DNA from: Scalesia atractyloides
Lineage: Eukaryota; Streptophyta; Magnoliopsida; Asterales; Asteraceae
Assembly (NCBI GenBank): GCA_947069175.1
Contig: CAMTDV010000003.1
Coordinates: 46,153,194-46,217,193 of the forward strand
Direction: 5' to 3'
DNA length: 64,000 bases
The notes beneath the pieces were generated by a model. The model did not search any database. It was not told the origin of the DNA and saw only the letters and a program-made list of their open reading frames with translations. Position 1 is the stretch's first letter, and every line of letters starts with the position of its first letter. A program made the translations under genes and the position numbers. Below, in pieces: positions 1 to 12,345 of this stretch.

Positions 1-540
1 TAAGAATAAACATTTCAAACCGTTAGATAATCTTTCAAAAAACTTCAAATTTCAGAGTCACTCGTACGACCCATTCACTCGTACGAGTCACATTTTATAA
101 CAGGACACTATGATCTGAATCAAAACATCATTCATACGAGCCACTAATTCGTACGGATGAACAAAAATACTTAGAGAAATTACAAGAATTTTGACCAGAT
201 CTACTTCGTACGAATGAAGTCTTGTACGAGTCATCAAAATTTCAAAATTTTAAACTTTAACTTTTAAAAGACCTACTCGTACGAATACTCACTCGTACGA
301 GTGAAAATAAGAACAAACATTTGATATTCTGCTTCATACGAGTGACTATTCGTACGAGTTCCAAATCGCATGGAATAACCCCAAGTCATACCAAACTTAA
401 AACTTGTAGATTTTATCAAATTGAAGGTCGATTTATAGGTTAATAGAGCCGATTTTAACATTTTTAGTTCAATTTTATGTTTTACCGGTCCAATCATCAT
501 AAATCTATGTTTTATGTCCGTTTGGTCTAAATTCGGCATT
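1..540 (-). other. Palindrome-rich copia leader-like sequence
   Basis: There is no gene here. The stretch carries many copies of the 10-bp palindrome CTCGTACGAG and one-base variants (near 62, 80, 150, 207 and 289-300). It resembles the leader of the copia element at 8893-9475 and the leader at 28508-29353. If it is the leader of another minus-strand copia element, the coding part lies left of the window. I could not find a primer binding site between it and the LTR-like block to its right. Confidence 0.4.
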
Positions 541-559
541 ACAACGACTTAAATCAAGC

Positions 560-960
560 ACAAGTACCTTTCCTATTGCAAGATGTGTGCTAATCAACCT
601 CCCCAATGTATCAGTACGTAGTATAGATCAAGAAATGTGAAGTGAAAGAACTGGTTAGCACAGAATTCTATCTCAACCGCACAGAGACAATAGACTGACT
701 TGTGCGAATGAGTAAGCCTTTTATACTCATTCAGTAGTGACTCGTACGACCCATGGTCCGTGCGAATGAATACTAATGTCACTCATACGAGGGAGTGTCA
801 CTCATACGAGTCAGTTTGACACTTGTTAAACTTTTTGATTTTTTATGAACTTTTATCTGTTTAATAATCCACCTAGTTAACCAAGTCCAAGTTAATGACC
901 CTAGTTATCTGATTTGCCTACCAAGTCCAAGTTAATGACCTTGGTTGACCATTGTTTGAC
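560..960 (-). repeat. Probable copia LTR, boundaries unresolved
   Basis: On the minus strand a TATAAAAGG box (717-725) is followed upstream by several CGTACGA-type repeats (735-815). This is the same order seen in the two better-defined LTRs at 9490-9916 and 29369-29836, which have TATAAATAG followed by the repeats. No clean TG...CA ends, flanking duplication or primer site could be found, so the limits are approximate. It could be the 3' LTR of the element to its right or the 5' LTR of an element to its left. Confidence 0.4.
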
Positions 961-2160
961 CAAAACAAATTTATTTAAAAATATAAAGTTTCAAATTAAT
1001 GAACTTTGTTGATGTTCGGTAACTCTTTCTTTTCAAGATTAGTTCCCAACCCGTGGTCTTCAGCATTCCTTCAGCAAGTGTCGCTTTGAGTTGAACTAAC
1101 AGTGTTTTCATCATCGGTAGACTTAAAACTAAGATAAATTGCTAAAAGCTGAAAATCTTTTTGGGTTTTTCTGAAAAGAAATAACAAGTAAAGATATATA
1201 CACAAGCATATTTTTGTGAGTTTTGTGTTAAGAGAACCATATCAAGTTTTTAAACAAATCACCAGTATTGTTGATCTTTGTAGTAACTGTAAGTTTTTAA
1301 ACAAATTTACTTAGATTGCCAATATACTTATCCACTTAAACTTCTTTTCATTTCTCAACAGTTTCAAGATATGTTAAGTAATATTATGGAACATGAAATA
1401 ACTTGTGTTTCCCATCTCAGAATATACTCCCACATCAAGATTCCCAGAATTTCATTTCACAGGTGAATATATCCAATTGATATCTGTAAATGGGGTGAAT
1501 TGCGAGACCTTGAGAGCTAAGGTTAGTACTATCATACAGACAAAGAGATGAAAGCTCGTCTTTAGGTGGTGTTCTATAAAGGAATCTTTTGAACTGCAGA
1601 TGTCACAAAGTTTATGACATAATCATTTTTATGCAACTTTTGGGGGCGAATAACGCGTAAAGTATTATAGAAGTTCTAGGCCATTGCTGACGCAAAATCA
1701 GAAGAACTCGGATAATACCCCAAATATCGATTAAATATAGACCTAGTATCGCAGAATCTGGAAATCTCTCAAATGAAATTTCGGAGTACTAAGTCCATAT
1801 ATCGAGAGTTGTTAACCCACAAGTTACTCAGTTTTTCTTTTAGGTTTATATCTTGAAAAACAATTTACTGAATGAGTGAAGCCTATTGGCACATCCTAAG
1901 TAAGACCTGTTTAATTACTTGTATAAACATTCCATATCTTTAGCATACGGTGACTGTCATATTGATATAATATGATCCCTCTTTTTACCAAAACTCTTTT
2001 TGACTTTTATATGTTTTTTGTATTTTCCCAAACTTTCTCCACCTAAAATAAAAAAAATGGATTTTTAGAAATTTAAGAAAGTATGTACACAAAACACGTC
2101 ATACCGATGAGAATCACGTCAAGTCCTTGTCATTCTCAAACTCAACCTCATGAATATCCC
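961..2160. other. No gene seen; likely 3' non-coding part of copia element
   Basis: About 1.2 kb of AT-rich sequence with no ORF or RNA gene that I can support. It lies between the end of the RNase H domain of the minus-strand copia element and the LTR-like block at 560-960. Sirevirus-type copia elements have long 3' non-coding regions, which fits. No clear polypurine tract was found. Confidence 0.35.
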
Positions 2161-2399
2161 CTGATGCTGGATTTCTTAAACCATTTAATTTTAAAAGATT
2201 TTTAAATCTTGAACGATCAAATGCTTTGGTATAAAAATCTGCTTTTTGGTCATCACTGTGGATTTTTCAATTCTAACCAACTTTTTCTCGTAGCAGTCAC
2301 GGATAAAGTGGGGTCGAAACTCAATATGATTAGTACGTGAGTGTTGACATGAGTTTTTAGTGATCAATAGAAGCCTGGTTATCTACATGTATGGGTGTG

Positions 2400-3640
2400 T
2401 CAAGAAATAGAAGTCCGAAGTCTCTCATCTGCTCTGCTGTTGAATCCAGAGAATTTGGGAACAACAGCTTCACAGGTAGAGAGAGCGACTGCTGTCTGTT
2501 TCTTGCATTCCCACATTACCAAACGAGTTCCAAAGAATTGGCAACCAGCCGTAGTAGATTTGGCGTTAAGTTTGCAGCAACCGAAATTAGAATCCGAGTA
2601 ACCCGCAAGATTAAAGTCGTCGTGTCGAGGATACCACAAGCCGGTGCTTAGAAATCCTTTCAAATATCCCATAATACGTTTGACGGCTAGCAGATGCGAA
2701 TCTCTTGGACTAGACTAAAAACGGGTGCACAGGCACGTAGGATACATGATATCAGGTCGGGAAGCTGTTAGATACATCAAGGATCCGATCATGGAGTGAT
2801 TTAATGTTTCATCAACTTTGACTCCACGAGTGTTTGGACAAATGCCGTGATTTGGAGATAACATGGTAGATGCTGGTTTAGTTCCTGTCATATCAAATTT
2901 CTCCAACATGTCATGAACATACTTTGTCTGATGGATGAAGATACCATCAGACAAATGGTGAACCTGAAGTCCTAAAAAAACTTCATCTCCCCTATCGCAC
3001 TCATTTCAAATTTGCGCTTCATGACTTCTTCGAAGTCTTTACACAGCTTATCATTTGTCGATCCGAAGATGAAATCATCCACATATATCTGCACAATAAT
3101 CAAATGCCCATCCACTTCCTTGGTAAAGAGGGTAGAATCTATAGTTCCTCTGAGAAAGCCGTTGTCTAGAAGATGTCGTGACAGCGTTTCATACCAAGCT
3201 CTTGGGCCTTGATGAAGACCATATAAGGTTTTGTTCCGAAGGTAGACTTTGTCTTTGTGTATGGGATCGACAAACCCTGGTGGTTGTCCGACATACACCT
3301 CCTCTTTGACTTTTCCATACAGGAAAGTAGATTTGACATCTAACTGGTACCCCTTGAACCCTTTCCAAGAGGCAAAGGCCAAGAATATGCGGATTGCTTC
3401 GAGACGAGCGACTGGGGCATAGACTTCGGTGTAGTCTATCCCTTCCTACTGATGAAAGCCTTGTACCACAAATCGAGCTTTGTTGCACTCTACAAACCCT
3501 CTGTCATCATGTTTGCACTTGAAGACCCATCTAGTGTTTATCTTCTTGTGATGATCTGGTAGGTCAACAAGCTTCCAGACTCCTAGCTTCTGGAATTGAA
3601 GCAATTCCTCCTGCATTGCCTCCATGCAACTTTCTTCTTT
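2400..3640 (-). pseudogene. Copia reverse transcriptase / RNase H, broken
   Basis: This is the C-terminal half of the copia polyprotein. RT converts element RNA to cDNA and RNase H removes the RNA. The RT core runs about 3488-2972. Visible are the QLDVKSTFLYG block, PPGFVDP, the YGLHQGPRAWY block and the catalytic YVDD at 3085-3074, followed by FIFGSTND. The part before it, matching the usual W-V-x-K segment, is readable from about 3640 with interruptions. A connection segment (2954-2715) and RNase H (2672-2400, with GLWYP, YSDSNFG and STTAGCQF) follow in other frames. At least three frame changes separate the pieces, and the C-terminus is scrambled after ALSTCEA. Confidence 0.9.
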
Positions 3641-4082
3641 TAACGCGTCACTCCAGTTCCCAGGTTCAACCTGTGAAAGAAAACAACTGTAAGAAATTCG
3701 GGTTTGTAATGGAGCAATACGAGTATAAAAACAGCTTAGATCCTTATTGATCTAATGCGAGTTTTCACTCCTGTTTGTAAGCTGCCTATGATATTCTCCG
3801 ATGGATGATATGAAAGTGTTCTCGGCATCACTTCACTAGGAACATCCACTTGAGTCTGCAACTTCGTGATCACTTCATCAACAACCGGAGCAAAAGATGT
3901 AGCGTCATTCCGGACATTTAGTTGATCACCTTGAGCATTCAAGAAGCCTTCAATATGTTTAGATCCTTCATCATCAAAAGTTGGTTCTCGGTCGGAGTCG
4001 GCATTGGGCGGTTGTTGGGCAGATGATTCAGCAGTGTTCATGAATGGTACAGAGACAGAGTCTTGAAGAGTAGTTCTCAGAC

Positions 4083-5744
4083 CTACACAGGAAGTGACGG
4101 GGAAATCACCAACGGTCTGGTAAGTTGCTCTTGATTAGAGATTTGATGTTGTTGAAAGAGCACGTCTGGTAGGTCGAAAGAATTCCACAAACCTTCGTAG
4201 TTTAACAGCCATGGATCCCAAGGTTTCTGCGTAGGCGTAGTACACCGTTGACAATCAACATGTTGTGCAAGAATAACTTGGTTCAGACTCGACAAAAAGA
4301 CACGTTTGTGGTGTAGCATAGCCCACGAAAAATCCTTCCAAGGATTTGTCTCCAAAGTTACCATCTGGGTCCAATACAGTACACGGTGATCTAAAAGGTT
4401 CCAGAAACGCAAGGTTAGGCTTCCGTTGATTTAACAACTCAAAACAAGTCTTGTTGTGAGGCTTGACTGTTAACACACGATTGAGGGTGTAACACGCTGA
4501 TGCGACTGCTTCACTCCAGAAACTAATTGGTAATTTCGAATTGGCGAGCATGGTTCTGGCAGACTCAATCAATGTGCGATTCTTACATTCAGCAACTCCA
4601 TTTTGTAGAGGAGTATTGGGGGCGCTGAATTCGTGAAGAATCCACTTTTCGCTACAGAATTTGAGCATCCTTTTGTTCTTGAACTTGTACTGTTGTCACT
4701 GCGGATTCTCTTGTTAGGCAAGTGATACAGGTTTTCAAGTTTCCTGAAGAGAATCATTAGACTTTCAAACATTTCATCTTTGCTCTCCAAAAGAAAACCC
4801 ATGAGAATCTTGAGAAATCATCTGTAACGACCAGGCAATATAGATCTCCAGAAATGCTTTTGACAATTACTGGTCCAAAAAGATCCATATGAAGCCTCTC
4901 TAGTGGTAGCTTGATAGAATCAGTAGCTTTGGTGGGTGCGATTTCTTATGATGTTTCCCCTTCTTACAGCTCAGACAATCATCAGTAACTGAAAATTTTT
5001 CAAATTAACACCCTTCACTAGGTCTTTGTGCCAAGATAATTCATCTTTTGCAAATGAATGTGCCCCATCTTCCTATGCCACAGAATAGACTCTTTCTCGG
5101 TTGCTTTAGAAACAAAGCACTGAACCTTCTTTGATATTGTAGATGCGACATTCATATCAAGAACATAAAGATCATTCTCTCTCGGAGCACGCATAAGAAT
5201 CCATTCCTCAGGAATCTTGAACCCCGGCTTTAAAATCAAGCATTCTTTGTCGTTGAAGTGAGTTGTGAACTTTTTGTCACAAATTTGCGAAATACTCAGC
5301 AGATTGTTCTCTAGCTCCGCAATGTAGTTCACTTTGTCAAACGAAACTACTCCATTTGTGAGAATACCCTCTCCAACGATTCTTCTACCTTGTCTTCCAG
5401 TGAAACCAACGTAACCTCCTCGGATAGCTTTGACGTCGTGTAACAACGCATGCATCCCGGTCATGTGTCGAGAAGCTCCACTATCTATTATCCATTTTGA
5501 CACGATCGATTGCAGGAGCCCCTGCACACATGAGGAAGAAACTATTTAAACAAAGAAACCCAAGCCTGCTTGTTCTTGGGTGGGTTCGGAATATCAAATT
5601 TCGAAATGACTTTTTTTTGGCATTCTGTTTAGGCTCTGTTTTGGTTTGAACAGATGGTTTCAGTTCTACCTTAGATGGTTTGACTTTTGCAACCCATGTT
5701 TGCATTTTCAAATTAGCCCTTTTTGAATAAAATTTCGAATCCAT
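4083..5744 (-). pseudogene. Copia protease and integrase, broken
   Basis: The aspartic protease signature WIIDSGASRHMTG lies at the N-terminal end of the segment 5527-5018. It is followed by the GAG-pre-integrase motif (LWHRKMGHIH), which carries part of the zinc-binding region. The integrase core is split. Its C-terminal catalytic Glu region reads NGVAECKNRTL within 4668-4255, with FWSEAVASACYTLNR after it. The D,D part near 4700-5000 is interrupted by stops. The segment between integrase and RT (4041-3736) is low in conservation, as usual for copia. Integrase inserts the cDNA; this copy cannot be functional. Confidence 0.85.
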
Positions 5745-8700
5745 TTGATGATACTTGGTTGATGTTTCACCAATTTCAAATGTAGAATTAGATCGAATCG
5801 TTGGTTTAACATTTTTTTGAATTCATTGTTTCTTTTCAAAATTTGTTTTAGTACAACCGTGGGTGCCTTTTGTTTCTCATCCTTAGTAGATCTGATGGAG
5901 TTAGAAACAAGTTTTGGATGTTTTTGTGAGCAATTTTGTGCCATATGCTCAACATTTTTACATTTATAGCACGTCCTTCGGCCTTTTTGGACAGAAGATT
6001 CCAAAACTTGTTTTCTACTCTCTTTTTATTTCTTAAACTGATCATTGGATTGTGTTCCAAGGATCTCCTTTTCTTTTTCTGTCGTCGTCCCAAAAACAAA
6101 ATTGATTTTCTTTGTAAAGTCTAGCTTTTGGGACTTTTTGTTCGTTCTTCACTTTTCAAAACCCAAACCAGCCCTCCTATTTTCAGGATAATCTCTGTTC
6201 CGTGATGGTAGGGTCTGTTGACACATTTTGATTTAGCGTAAAATGATGTATTATGTTTCTCTAAATTAGAATGGCTTACCTCAATAAGCTTGAAAAACTT
6301 TTCGACTCGATCCAGATTGACATTTTGGGAAAATCTTCATCAGAATATAGTTTATCAGATCCATGCATTTTATAAACTATGATGTTTGGATCAATATTTA
6401 AACTATTTTCCGATTTTTTCAACATCTGATTCAGATTTTTCAGATTCACCTTTTAAAACACTCTCAACCGCTGTTTTAACTACCTGAGAATCACATTCAT
6501 TTTCAGATTTTGTGTAAGTTACGTCGATGTTCGTAGGCAGCTCATTTTAGTGTTCAATTTTCAATTATAAATTGAGCGCCTTTTCCACCCTGATAGCTTT
6601 TTACAAGCATAGCTATTCCACATGGGTGGTGGAACATGATCGTAACTGGCACTCTTGTTATCATCTTTTTTAGATTCTTCTTTGTTTTCGACTTTTGGTA
6701 AAGATGTGATCAATGACGTATGAGCTTGTGGAATAACTGATTAACAATTTGTTAACCCGTTCTGTTTCTATTTTTATTTTCTCAAGCTCACTATTTAGCT
6801 CAGCGATAATATTTAAATGAATATTAATGGCCATTTGCTTGTCCATTACAATCGCTTTAAGCATAGAAAGTGTTCCGTCATTTTCTCTGAGTGCTTTTTC
6901 ATATTTTTTAACAGTTTTGCTCAATTTGTCATAAGCTTCTTTTGTGGCTTTATAGTCACATGACAAAGTATCTGTTAAACTTTCGAGCTCATTATATCGT
7001 GTGTCTTTACAACACATTTACTGCATGGCTCAGCACATTTAAAACATGGTTTTTCTATCACATACTCACTTTTAGACTCATTTACCTCATTTACGTTTGT
7101 CATACACGCTTTGTTGGTCTTAACATTCGGTTTTACCAATTCTTCATCAACTTTCTTTGCTTCAACTTCCGGCTTCTTCTTTTCTGCACAAAATGATCGA
7201 TGGCTTGGTTCAAAGTAACGTGCAAAAGTTTTCAAAATATCATTAGGCAGGAGATGTTTAAAAGCACTGTTTAAAAGTTCCTCCTCTTCTGATGATGTAT
7301 GATAATAATCTTCTTCAGGAGCCTCGTCAAAAGATGCCTTTGATTCTTCTTCAGGTTCTTCGATTATTTCCACAACCAATGCCAAGCTCTCATTCTTGGA
7401 AATGTATTTGTTCTAGTTAAAGCCTTCGTCTTCTTGAGTTACTACAAGCACTTTGTCTTTGGTTTCTAGCTGTCTATCTTCGATTTACACCATTCTAGTT
7501 CTTGGCTGGGGATGATGATAGATGGCTTTCTTGTAGTAGTCATCGGCAAACGGGTTTTGATTACCCTGAGCTTCTCTGTTTGGACATTCATGTTTAAAAT
7601 GCCCCTTCTCTTGACACTTGAAACATGTAACTTTCGACTTGTAGAAACCAAGTTTTCCATCCAATCCTCCCAAGTTTTCTTTCCCAGTAATTTCCATGAA
7701 GTGTTGTGCTTGTCTAACAATAGATGCCATACACCATTTGATGTCCATCAACTGCTTCGCTACCGGATAAATCTGATCAAAGTCCTCTCTGGTCATCTCT
7801 TAATTTCCAATTTTGCCTGCTACAAACTATCATAAGATTCAAGAACTGAAGCTAATAATGACATATGCTTGGCGGTCTTCTCGTCACAGTTTTGTGCGTT
7901 TTGGAAATCAACAATGATATTGCACTGTAAAACCCTTTGAGTAGGATGAGATTGACTGTTCTGGTTGATCTGGGGATTGCTCGATCCATGTGATGATTGT
8001 GGGCTTGAAGACGTGTTCGAGTTGACCGTAGCAAATGATTGAAAGCCAGTGTGTTGATTTGACGGTAGGCTCGATGTGTTGTAAGCGTTGAAGGCCGTTT
8101 GGATCTTTGGAGACTGTATATGAGCGGCAGAACTTCGTTTGTAATATAGATTAACGTCTTGGTACATTTGGGCGCCTTTGTTCTTCGCCATTTTCTGCAT
8201 CTCAAGTTCGTTTCCCTCCAATCTCTCAATGAATCGTGGTAATGAGAATTACCATATTTGGTTCCATTCTTCAAAATCGTCAAATAGGTAGACCATTCGC
8301 CTTGTGGTAAGGAATTTGCGAGTTTGTCAACTACTTCTCCGTTCGTCTTTATGATTCCTATTCGCTTCATTTGCACAACCAGATGATAATATCTTTCAAT
8401 CAGTTGTTTTACTGTCTCTCCTTTAATCAAAGTAAAGATGTCAAATACTTTACTCAACAACGCCCTCTTCCCTTTTTCTCAACTGTGCACTACCTTGGAA
8501 TTTCAATCGAAGAGCATTCCATAATGATTGTGCGTCATCATCATGTTGCAACAGCGCTAATATGTCTTCTTTGATGGATTGTTGTAAATGTTCATCATTT
8601 TCTTCTCATTGATGAACTTCTCTCTTTCAAAATCCGAAAGTTGAGCCAATGTCTTTTCGATACCTTTTTCTCCAATAGGAGATTGATACTTTTCTTCGAT

Positions 8701-8892
8701 AGCAAACCAGCAGGTAAAATGATTCGCCTGAACCCAATTCATGAAACGTTCGCTCCAACTGTCAAAGTCCTCAAGGTTCATCAACTTTGGCGGCTTCGTC
8801 ATCGTACCCATCTCATTCTAGAGGTTCATGTTTTGAGTTGCAGTATTTGTGACAGCTGATGTAGTAAATGCGTTATAAAACTCTTCTGCCAT
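5745..8892 (-). pseudogene. Sirevirus-like gag region with two zinc knuckles, broken
   Basis: A likely start codon lies at 8892-8890 (MAEEFYNAF), with an in-frame stop about 25 codons later. The readable frame resumes at 8811 with a UBN2/copia-gag-type segment (EDFDSWSERFMNWV). Further pieces are 8460-7852, 8221-7820 and 7796-7485. The first CCHC knuckle, CFKCQEKGHFKHEC, is at 7625-7584. An acidic segment (7385-6975, rich in EEE) and a probable coiled coil (7017-6670) follow. A second knuckle, CYKCKNVEHMAQNC, is at 5971-5930. Gag packages the element RNA. Two knuckles in an extended gag fit Sireviruses (family knowledge). The stretch 6670-5980 is mostly closed by stops. Confidence 0.75.
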
Positions 8893-9475
8893 TTTTCTGC
8901 AAAGATTTTTAGAAACACACTTTCAAAAAACTGATTAGAAACAATTTGTGCAACCAATATTAGTTCGTACGACACAAAATTCGTGCGAACGAGTTGATTC
9001 GTATAAAGTAGATGCTCGTGGGAACAAGATGTTCGTACGAGTGAAAATTTTTGCTTCGTACAAGTGAGTTGCTCGTACGAATGACTTCCTCGTGCGAATC
9101 ATAGTTCCACTTTCTAACTTGTAAATTCTAAGAACTTCTGTTTACTCGTTTGTACGAATGACTTTAAATTGTACGGACAGTTGTTCGTGCGAGTGGTCTC
9201 TCTACCCGTACGAAATAACATAACTCACCAAACGGATGAATTTTACCAAATTTGACATGATTAAGTTCGATTTTAGATCTGAAATTGTCAAGGATTGATT
9301 AGTATTGATTTTAAAGTGATATCCTAGAATTCTAGTCAATTTTGTCCATAAATTCGTCTAATTCAAAGATCAGTATGGGAAAGTGTGGAAGTAGAAAGCT
9401 CCAATGTTGAATCTGAATCTGAAACTGTTGGTAGAATGCAGACACTTGATGTTTGTCAGCAGATCAGGCCTCAAG
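8893..9475 (-). other. Copia 5' leader with CGTACGA repeats
   Basis: This non-coding leader lies between the primer site and gag. The part 8950-9225 carries about ten copies or near-copies of CTCGTACGAG. The part 9230-9475 has no repeats. No ORF is supported. Leaders of this kind should contain the RNA packaging signal, which cannot be located by eye. Confidence 0.6.
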
Positions 9476-9487
9476 GCTCTGATACCA
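9476..9487 (-). promoter_or_regulatory. Primer binding site (initiator tRNA-Met type)
   Basis: The minus strand reads TGGTATCAGAGC two bases inside the LTR end (CACA, then AG, then the site). This is the classic complement of the 3' end of initiator tRNA-Met used by plant copia and many gypsy elements to prime reverse transcription. It fixes the orientation of the element and the inner LTR boundary. Confidence 0.9.
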
Positions 9488-9489
9488 CT

Positions 9490-9916
9490 TGTGAATGGGG
9501 GATCAACACCTCCGATGAGCATCGGACCGATATGACTTAACTAACAGAGGCGGAATTCATTGTTAGTGAGCTTGACAAAAAAAAACAAGTGAGATCTATT
9601 GCTTAAATGCCTTTGATTGTATTGATAAACGTGAACAAGTGCAGTGCAAGTAAACAGTTCAGCAGGGCTTCGCCACACCAACAGGATTTCTGACATAACA
9701 CTCCTCTATTTATAGGTCGACATGACTCGCACAGGAGAGTGTGTAACAGAGTGTGACTCGTGCAAGTGGTTGCTTCGTACGAGTGACATAGTGTCACTCG
9801 TACGAGTCATCTACTAAACAATAAATCATACATTATCATTTACAAACTGATGTTCTAAGCCTTATATATACAAACAACATATCCTAGACGTAGGCAATAG
9901 ACATTATGCATCAACA
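9490..9916 (-). repeat. Copia 5' LTR, subfamily A (427 bp)
   Basis: The limits are TG at 9490 and CA at 9916. A minus-strand TATAAATAG box is at 9714-9706, and CGTACGA repeats lie just upstream of it (9775-9810). The outer end reads TGTTGATGCATAATG on the minus strand. The sequence matches the LTR at 23992-24452 over most of its length (shared AGCAGGGCTTCG, CCTAGACGTAGGCAATAGAC), so both belong to one subfamily, called A here. The primer site on the left shows that the element body lies to the left. Confidence 0.85.
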
Positions 9917-10740
9917 AATCCACATAATCGGACCAGTCACAAATAGCTAGGAACTCTTGGGGTGAGCGTCCACTTATATGCTAAAGCATGTCTTCCCAAA
10001 ACATTATGAAAACCCATTTACCTTGTTTAGTCGAACGTTTCAAAACATTATGACCCTTATGTCAATATTCCACCATATTACCTTCAGTAATATGTTTTTA
10101 ATCAAAATCTTCTAAATAAATTACATGTCACCTCACAACTCTTTATATTCAAGTGTTAAGAAGGAAAAGATCAAAGGAGGGAGGTAAGGGTGAGTTTAGA
10201 ACTCACTTTTGAAAGCCTTGAACCTTTAGATAGAGAGAGCTTTTAGAGCTTTAGAGAGAGGAGAAGAAGTGTTTGAGGTGTGAAATGAGAGTTGGAGGAG
10301 GTGGGTATTTATAGTTTAGGTGGGAGAGCTTGTTACTTGAGTGCATTTAATGCAGAAAACACAAATTGGACCAATCCATGGGCTAGAAACCACTTTCTCT
10401 GGATTATGCCATTTTTAGTCCTTGAACTTAGTTCTTTCATTTTAGGCTATAACTTGTCATTTTTGCATGTATAACGGATATAAGTATGATTTGAGTATCG
10501 AATGTGATTGTATGAGTCTTAGCACCTAAAACGATTGTATGTATGTAAATCATGTATAACAAGTATTAGCTTAAATGATTTAATGTATGTAAAGCACGTA
10601 GTATAACAAGTATGAATTTTTTATTATGATTCAAGTCTCGGATTACAAAATTGGGAAAAGAAATACGAATACAAGTTTTCATAAATAGAAATACGATTAT
10701 ACTTTCTAATTAAGGAAAGTACGAAAAAGCGAGGCGTTAC
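9917..10740 (-). repeat. Fragment of minus-strand gypsy LTR
   Basis: The right end is the LTR start seen on the minus strand (TGTAACGCCTCGC). It matches the outer end of the LTR at 37557-40259, including the block with TCTCGGATTACA. A minus-strand TATAAATA box is at about 10305-10315. The left side is cut by the copia LTR at 9916, so the rest of this LTR lies beyond the copia element. No gene is present; the 60-codon ORF at 10292 falls in the LTR. Confidence 0.6.
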
Positions 10741-12036
10741 AAACAAGGCTACGACAAGTCCCCAAACGTTGCTATGTTCGGGATACACGCACCTAGCTTG
10801 CTTACTTGGTCGATACATAGTTTAGTGAAGTATTTTTCCTTTTATTTCATTCATGACCATCCGGATTGTCCTTGTGACAATTTGTGTATTGGTGAATCTT
10901 ACGAAAGAGGTTAAAGGACGGTTATCCTCCTACCTCGATGCATGACTTCTATGACTTCCATGAAATCTATGATTTATATGATAAACTTGATAATATAATA
11001 TGTAAAAATAAATATAACTGAACTTTTGGCAATGACCATATGGTTATTTGTCCTAACATTAGGTTATTTTATCTAGGACTTAACCTCTTGTTACGATTCT
11101 ATTAGGCATGACCCATGAAACCACAAACACCCTACGGGGCTTGTAGTGTCAAAAACGAACGTTAACGTCTAGATAAATACTTCCAACAATACCTACTTTT
11201 GCATACTTTAAACTCATAAACTAACAACCTCCATTGTCATTCCAATACACACACGCCTACGTTTCCTTGTGTAGGATAACTTGGTGTTCTGTTCCCCAAT
11301 CAACCAAACACTTCACGGATTTAAACTTTGCAAAACTGTGAGTACACTCGACATGCTTTTACGCTTTACACTTTTGGGTGCAATATGTTAGTCTATCAAA
11401 AACTCACTAAATCACGCTTATACTTTATGCAATCACACAAACAATCCATCATACATGCTATAGTTACGTGATACCCGATTTGTATACTTGGAACATTCTT
11501 ATGTGATACTAGTTGTCATTAACTCCGTACGAGCCTCCCCATAACATGTATAGCGATATAGGAGTAACGCACTGCCCGTATTCTTGTGGTCATGTTAAGT
11601 TTAATCTATTTTGCGGTGAAACTTGAGGATTGACTTGTAGATCGCATGTCATGTTTACATTAATCTCGTATGCTAGCTTAACATGTCGATTTGTTTAAAC
11701 GGATTTTATTACTTATGCTATGATTTAAACTTGTGTACTCGCCAATACCTTTGTATTAAACTATACTTTAATTTGTTACAGGTTGAGGATGTTGAAATGA
11801 CGAAAAAATAGTAGGAACGGCATAGAAACACACCTATAATGCTAGTTACTTGTTATGTTTGTTGAACTTGTCCTATTTGTGAAATTTTGTTGTATTTGAA
11901 TTTGTGATGTACTTGACATTTGATCATCGAAATGAAATGGATGATTTAATTTAATATTGTCGCAATTAGTGTTATGATGTCTCAAGCAATCTCGTTCGTC
12001 TCACTCCGATGTTTCCGCCATCAGTTTGGTATGACA
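10741..12036 (+). repeat. 3' part of plus-strand gypsy LTR
   Basis: This block is collinear with the 3' half of the LTRs at 13081-16316 and 20142-22474. Shared features are CATTCATGACCATC, the GGGTGCAATATG block, the TATAGGAGTAACGCAC block, and an end resembling GGTATGACA. It ends at 12036 and its beginning is displaced by the minus-strand LTR fragment to the left. Only one end is present, so a target-site duplication cannot be checked. It ends exactly at the stop codon of the B3-like host reading frame. Confidence 0.6.
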
Positions 12037-12345
12037 TCAACAAACTTCAAAGTGTAGTTTATCACCAGGCACATTTTTTTCTTCAACTATCTCAAACCTC
12101 AACACTTTGTCGATAGACATCCCCATTTAATCTAGGATACGCTGCCAATTCGAACACATTATTAGATGGGTGTTAGCATAAGCTTTTCTAGGATCTCTCC
12201 TTACACGTAGCGGTACCAGAAACTTCACATGACCAAATGACAACATAGCACTACAGTACTTATTTAGTTGGTAATCCTGAACTAATTTCTTCGGTATCGT
12301 CTGTAAAAGTAAATTCTTGGTTTTGTTATTCATTCTCCACAACAT
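12037..12345 (-). pseudogene. B3-like domain, C-terminal host exon fragment
   Basis: The minus-strand frame has the pattern expected of a plant B3 DNA-binding domain: an I-P-K-K-L start (TIPKKLVQDYQLNKY), a hydrophobic strand with VKFLVPLRV, a W region (SNWQRILD), then MSIDKVLRFEIV and GDKLHFEV near the end. A TAA at 12129-12127 interrupts it between LD and MG, and the frame then runs on to TGA at 12039-12037. B3 proteins bind DNA as transcription factors. The assignment rests on pattern recognition only. It would be the 3' end of the gene whose earlier exons are at 12935-13075, 22475-22645 and 22766-22822. Confidence 0.4.

Larger units (their letters stand above)
2160..9916 (-). mobile_element. 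Sirevirus-like Ty1/copia retrotransposon, decayed
   Basis: Reading on the minus strand from the right, the order is 5' LTR (9490-9916), tRNA-Met-type primer site, leader, gag with two CCHC knuckles, protease, integrase, reverse transcriptase with YVDD, and RNase H. The order protease-integrase-RT-RNase H defines Ty1/copia. The long gag with a second knuckle and an acidic, coiled-coil-rich stretch between gag and protease points to the Sirevirus lineage (inference). Multiple frameshifts and stops make it inactive. The right end is precise; the left end was not resolved, so I stop the entry near the end of RNase H. Confidence 0.85.

Noticed and set aside
10292..10474. Plus-strand 60-codon ORF
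   Set aside because: It lies within a gypsy LTR fragment across its TATA region and has no conserved features.
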